Shown: piece after piece, positions 12,944 through 64,000 of the stretch
Numbering within the stretch: position 1 is the stretch's first letter
Layout of the letters: the number at the start of each line of letters is the position of its first letter
NCBI RefSeq assembly: GCF_037975245.1
Contig: NC_092576.1
Location: 25,681,611-25,745,610 of the forward strand
Origin: Apostichopus japonicus
Lineage: Eukaryota; Echinodermata; Holothuroidea; Aspidochirotida; Stichopodidae
Reading direction: 5' to 3'
DNA: 64,000 bases
The notes under the pieces: model-generated
Seen by the model: the letters and a program-made list of their open reading frames with translations, nothing else
Told to the model about the DNA's origin: nothing
The model's database searches: none
Position numbers and translations under genes: made by a program

Positions 12944-14979
12944 CAAAAGAACAAACACCCGGTAAAAACAACGTTTTTACCTACTAAAAGTACTTTAGGT
13001 TTCTCTATTTTTAACAAACTTCGTACGCCATTCTAAAGCAAACTGGAGGGATAAATAACTTACAAAAGATTCGGTGAACTAAAACTAAGGATATTCCGTA
13101 TTCATATCTGAATATGTTAATATGCAGGTTGATTATTATCAACAGCGCATACTAGAAAGTTAAGTTACGTATCTCAATTGTTAAAGGTTACGAATATAAC
13201 AAAGCACGACCAGCTCAGTTTATTGGTAAGCAGTTTGACTATAGTAAGGTTAACACAGATAGTCGGTAAGTAATCTGATGAACTTTTTGTTAAAATAATT
13301 TAGTCATCATGGACTTTAAGAGACCGCTTAAACAAACGAAACAAGAACCGCGTCTAAGTATACTATTGTTCTCAACTGATTGAGCTATACAGCCCTTAGG
13401 TCTACTTGGTACTGACGATAAATACTTGTTTCTTGCTGGAACTGTCAATCAAACGCCTAAGTAGCTTGTGTTTATTAATATAACAACTACCACACTACTG
13501 TAGACTTATATCACGATAGATGGATAAGAACGGTGCTGACACACTGTAAGTGTTATTGATGCTTTCTTGCAATGTTGAATTCATCAGAGCCATGGACCTA
13601 GCCAGAAAATGATGCGTGGGAGGAAGGGGGAGGGGTAGCAATATTTAAATATAGGCACTTCTCAAAAAGGGAGTATTACTACACTTAACGGAGCGCCATG
13701 ATCTACAAGGACAATTTTGCCCCAAAATGTCTCCAACTTTGCAGGAAATAAACTATAGTAAGTGTATTGTATTTCGAAACAGACGAACTCCCGGGGAAAG
13801 ATGGAGAAGGGTCGATTAGCTTCCTTTGAAGATAATATTGAATCAAATTGAGATTGTTTGGCATAGTTACACTCATCTAATTTAAAATTAACGTATTTTC
13901 GACTTTTTGTTTCTGTCTCAATTAATAACTAGCACTCTACTCTTAGAGAAGTAATAATTTGTTGCGTTAAATTGAAGCAAAAATAAGTGAACATCGTTAC
14001 AACATTGATTTTACTAAAGTTCACGAATTTGTTTGCATCGCTAATCTTTGTTACCGTTTTAGATCGCAGCATGTATAGGTACCCAAAGCAAGGAACACAA
14101 TGTAAGAACAATTTAATGTACCTTGCTCTTGATCAAAATGTCCTCGCTTTTGTGCGTACGAGAGCGCGGCAACATATTAAATAGCTACAAACAATAGAGC
14201 GTGATTGAAAATCACATGTATGAAATGTGGATAACAGTGACTGTGACATGTCGATACTATTTTTAATATAAAGCCTTCAATTTGCTCTATCTATAACATG
14301 TAAATAAGAGATAAACTGAACAAACATGCACAGTACGTATGTCATTCAGCGTGACTACACTAACACATTACATCATTGAGAGGTGTCTAGTGAGTGATTA
14401 CAATAACAGCCAGAAAAAAAAACCGGTTCATTCAGATTGATCCCATCCAATACGACTACGAAGCAAAAACTATTATCAGCATTGTTTGTTTTCGTTGGGT
14501 GTATAATTTAATCAACTATGTGGAGTTACGGTATATATTCAGTTATGTTAAAATACAATATCGCAATTTTCTATCAATTTGTGCTGACCATTTTCATTGA
14601 CCATTTTTTTGTATATGCCTTCAAAACCAATATACTTTAGGTTCCATCAATCTTTAAATTATGATAAAAGCGTGCCTATTTTTTTCGATTTCTTTCATAT
14701 GCCGGACGAATCAAAAATTCAGTTTCGTATCATGACTGTACATTTATTCGCATTTATGTTCTATAATAGGTAGCTCCATACACGTCATGCATAGCAATCA
14801 TTAATGTTTGCACCGCCGATCGCAAAGACAACAAACTCCCAAAATATATAACATTAAACATTCAAAGTCAAAATATTGTGGAAACCATTTTATATCCTGA
14901 GTAATCCAGTTATTGCATTGACTCAGGAACTTTACGTAGGCTTTGCAGTCAAAGTAATTCACCCTCATATGTATTTTGC
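12944..14979. other. Upstream flank of the NLR-type gene
   Basis: No gene recognised. The part at 13600-13790 is, on the minus strand, related to the repeat at 1716-1890 and 3811-3990: the reverse complement of 13686-13730 shares a GGAGACATTTTGG...CAAAATTGTC core with them. The last few hundred bases may contain the promoter and untranslated exon(s) of the gene starting at 15001, but I see no convincing TATA box at a set distance, so none is called. Confidence 0.5.
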
Positions 14980-15000
14980 ATGCAAAATTACAGACCTACG

Positions 15001-62389
<47,389 letters not shown>

Positions 62390-64000
62390 GTAAGTAATGC
62401 GTGTGAGTTATAATAACCTTTACCTATTTACTTTAGGTAAAATCATAAGTCTGTCGTAGACAGTTTAAAATAAATGTGTCTCTGCCTAAATTCATCCTTT
62501 AGTATGCATTATAGTTGTTGCCATCCCTTTGCCTTCAACACTAAAGCGTAAACAATTTCCAGACGGAGTGCAGATATACAATCCTGTTGCTCTTCGTGAG
62601 TGTGGTGTTATTGGTTTAAGGTTTCAGAAGTTGACTTCAAGGCGTTAAATTTCGAAATCATACAGATGCTACTCCAACTATTAGATATTTTCTTCATAAA
62701 CCTACCGCACCCTCCCCTACCCTTGCTTTTGGTCACACATCGGGCAGATTTACAAATATGATATTCCGAGTTTAAATTTCGCTTTAAATTACAAAAATTC
62801 CCTGTTCCTTGAATTCGGGATAGAAGTGAACTCTAAAGACAGTTTTAAAAATATATAATGATGTATGTTTTACAGTTTTTTTTTTCATTTGAATATATAT
62901 TGTCTTACCAGAAGTTCATAATATTTCTAGGTATATCCTGCAGTAAATCGTAAAGATCATATTATATCATACTATATTATAGTTAACATTGTAAATTCCT
63001 CTTTGTCATGACCAAGTTCCTTCCCGTCTTCTGCTTTAAATATCAAACCAAAGTTATAACAAAATGATAATTAAACATTAAATGGTTGCAAGCGCTGCCA
63101 GCGTAAAGTACAGAAGAGCTAGCTATAAACATGACGTCATTAAAAGAATGACAACTAGAAAACTTCATGCCAAAGAAATTATAGAACGAAAGTCCTAAAA
63201 ACCACTGAAGTATTTGCTTTATTATGATTTCTTCCGTCATATTAAAACTCCATATTTTAAAATATTTATGTTACACATATCGACTTTTGTTGATAAATGT
63301 CTATAGTGAGGTGAGGCAAGGCTACAGTAAGTAACCAAACAACAGAAATATCCATTGAACACGTGGCTGTACTAGGGGGGGGGTGCGCTGGTGTGAACCC
63401 CTTCCCCATATATACACTTATATATTCATATTCATTGAACATATGGCTGTAGCTAGAAGGGGATGTGCCGGTGGGCACTACCCCACCCCTCCCTTTCTCT
63501 CCCATTCACCAATGTTTTCGGCAAAATGATTTACCAGTCAGCCAAATGAAGGAAGTAGAAAACAGAGGAAATAAGAGAAGAAAAGAAGAGAAGAGAAGAA
63601 ATTACAGAGAATAAAGAAAGGAGGGAGAAAAGAGAGACAGTAGATACTAAGTGGGGGTGGCCCGGCCCTTGAACTAGTAAATAGGTTGCCATGTCACATC
63701 CCTCCCCCTTAAAAAAGTAATAATAATAATATTAAAAAAAATAAGAAAAAAATAACATTAATGTGTGATGCTAATAGTGGCTATCTATAAACGATGGGAG
63801 GTTTGTTTTAGTCGTTGTTGTTGTTTATGCCAGTCTTAATCGTCTTCTAAAATTTATTTTTGAACAACAAAAACTAAGAAACATTGACTGAAGAATGAGA
63901 AATCCTAAACAAATATGAGCATTTCAACGTTTTGCTAAAGCATCATTTTGCATCCAAGCCACCTAACATTACAACAATATCTCCCCGTATACCCCTACGT
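62390..64000. other. Downstream sequence: probable continuing intron
   Basis: No exon, stop or polyadenylation context is supported. A short direct repeat occurs at 63352-63410 and 63436-63485 (CATTGAACA-GTGGCTGTA then a G-rich stretch). A purine-rich tract at 63560-63640 is AGAGAAGA-like. A stretch at 63083-63136 reads like the end of a D exon but is blocked by a stop (see rejected items). Confidence 0.6.

Noticed and set aside
11688-13036. Open frames of 319-427 codons reading MDGW or IHPS repeats
   Set aside because: They are translations of a perfect 4-bp microsatellite; without stops in any frame the repeat yields long frames on both strands.
63083-63136. Possible D3 exon end reading RRASYKHD before GT
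   Set aside because: It resembles the ends of D1 and D2, but an in-frame TAA lies about 18 codons upstream, the donor GTCATT is poor and no acceptor gives a 120-nt exon. It could be a decayed D3 or chance.

Overview
The window looks like nuclear DNA from an invertebrate deuterostome, most likely an echinoderm (perhaps a sea cucumber). It is AT-rich, with long introns, dense simple repeats, many kinds of transposon debris and no bacterial-style gene packing. The one recognisable host gene has the death-fold/NACHT architecture of NOD-like receptors (NLRs), a family known to be expanded in echinoderms. The species assignment is inference; no database search was possible.

Bases 1-14979 hold no gene I can support. 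The main features are a large diverged tandem duplication (1468-6060 and 6061-9995), a TIR element inserted only in the first copy (3196-4058), and a compound microsatellite ending in about 940 bp of uninterrupted GGAT units (12004-12943).

From 15001 to at least 62389 (+ strand) I can assemble one split gene by hand. It has fifteen exons with GT donors, AG acceptors and matching phases, and reads 1055 codons with no stop. It encodes a short leader, a death-fold (DED-like) domain, a NACHT NTPase with clear Walker A and B motifs, a post-NACHT helical exon, and then a C-terminal array of repeated four-exon cassettes (A-B-C-D). The phase pattern 0-2-1-0-0 is seen three times: 38284-42693, 49613-52885 and 55409-62389. 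The third copy lacks its D exon in this window, and a D-like end is already present in the post-NACHT exon. The cassettes carry LRR-like hydrophobic stretches, a C-x-LP turn and a constant L-LQSG-W motif. No stop codon or 3' end is seen, so the gene runs off the window.

The introns are full of mobile DNA: a deleted Ty3/gypsy-type element on the minus strand (30700-31920), a non-LTR (CR1/L2-like) reverse transcriptase fragment (45699-46760), two hairpin MITEs (44657-44794, 48820-48972), a foldback element with TTCGCCCAAC subrepeats (53843-54775), an intronic duplication (27020-28105 versus 34790-35765), and several minisatellites. The main discovery candidate is the cassette array: each complete A-D block starts and ends in phase 0, so copy number could change by duplication or exon skipping without a frameshift.
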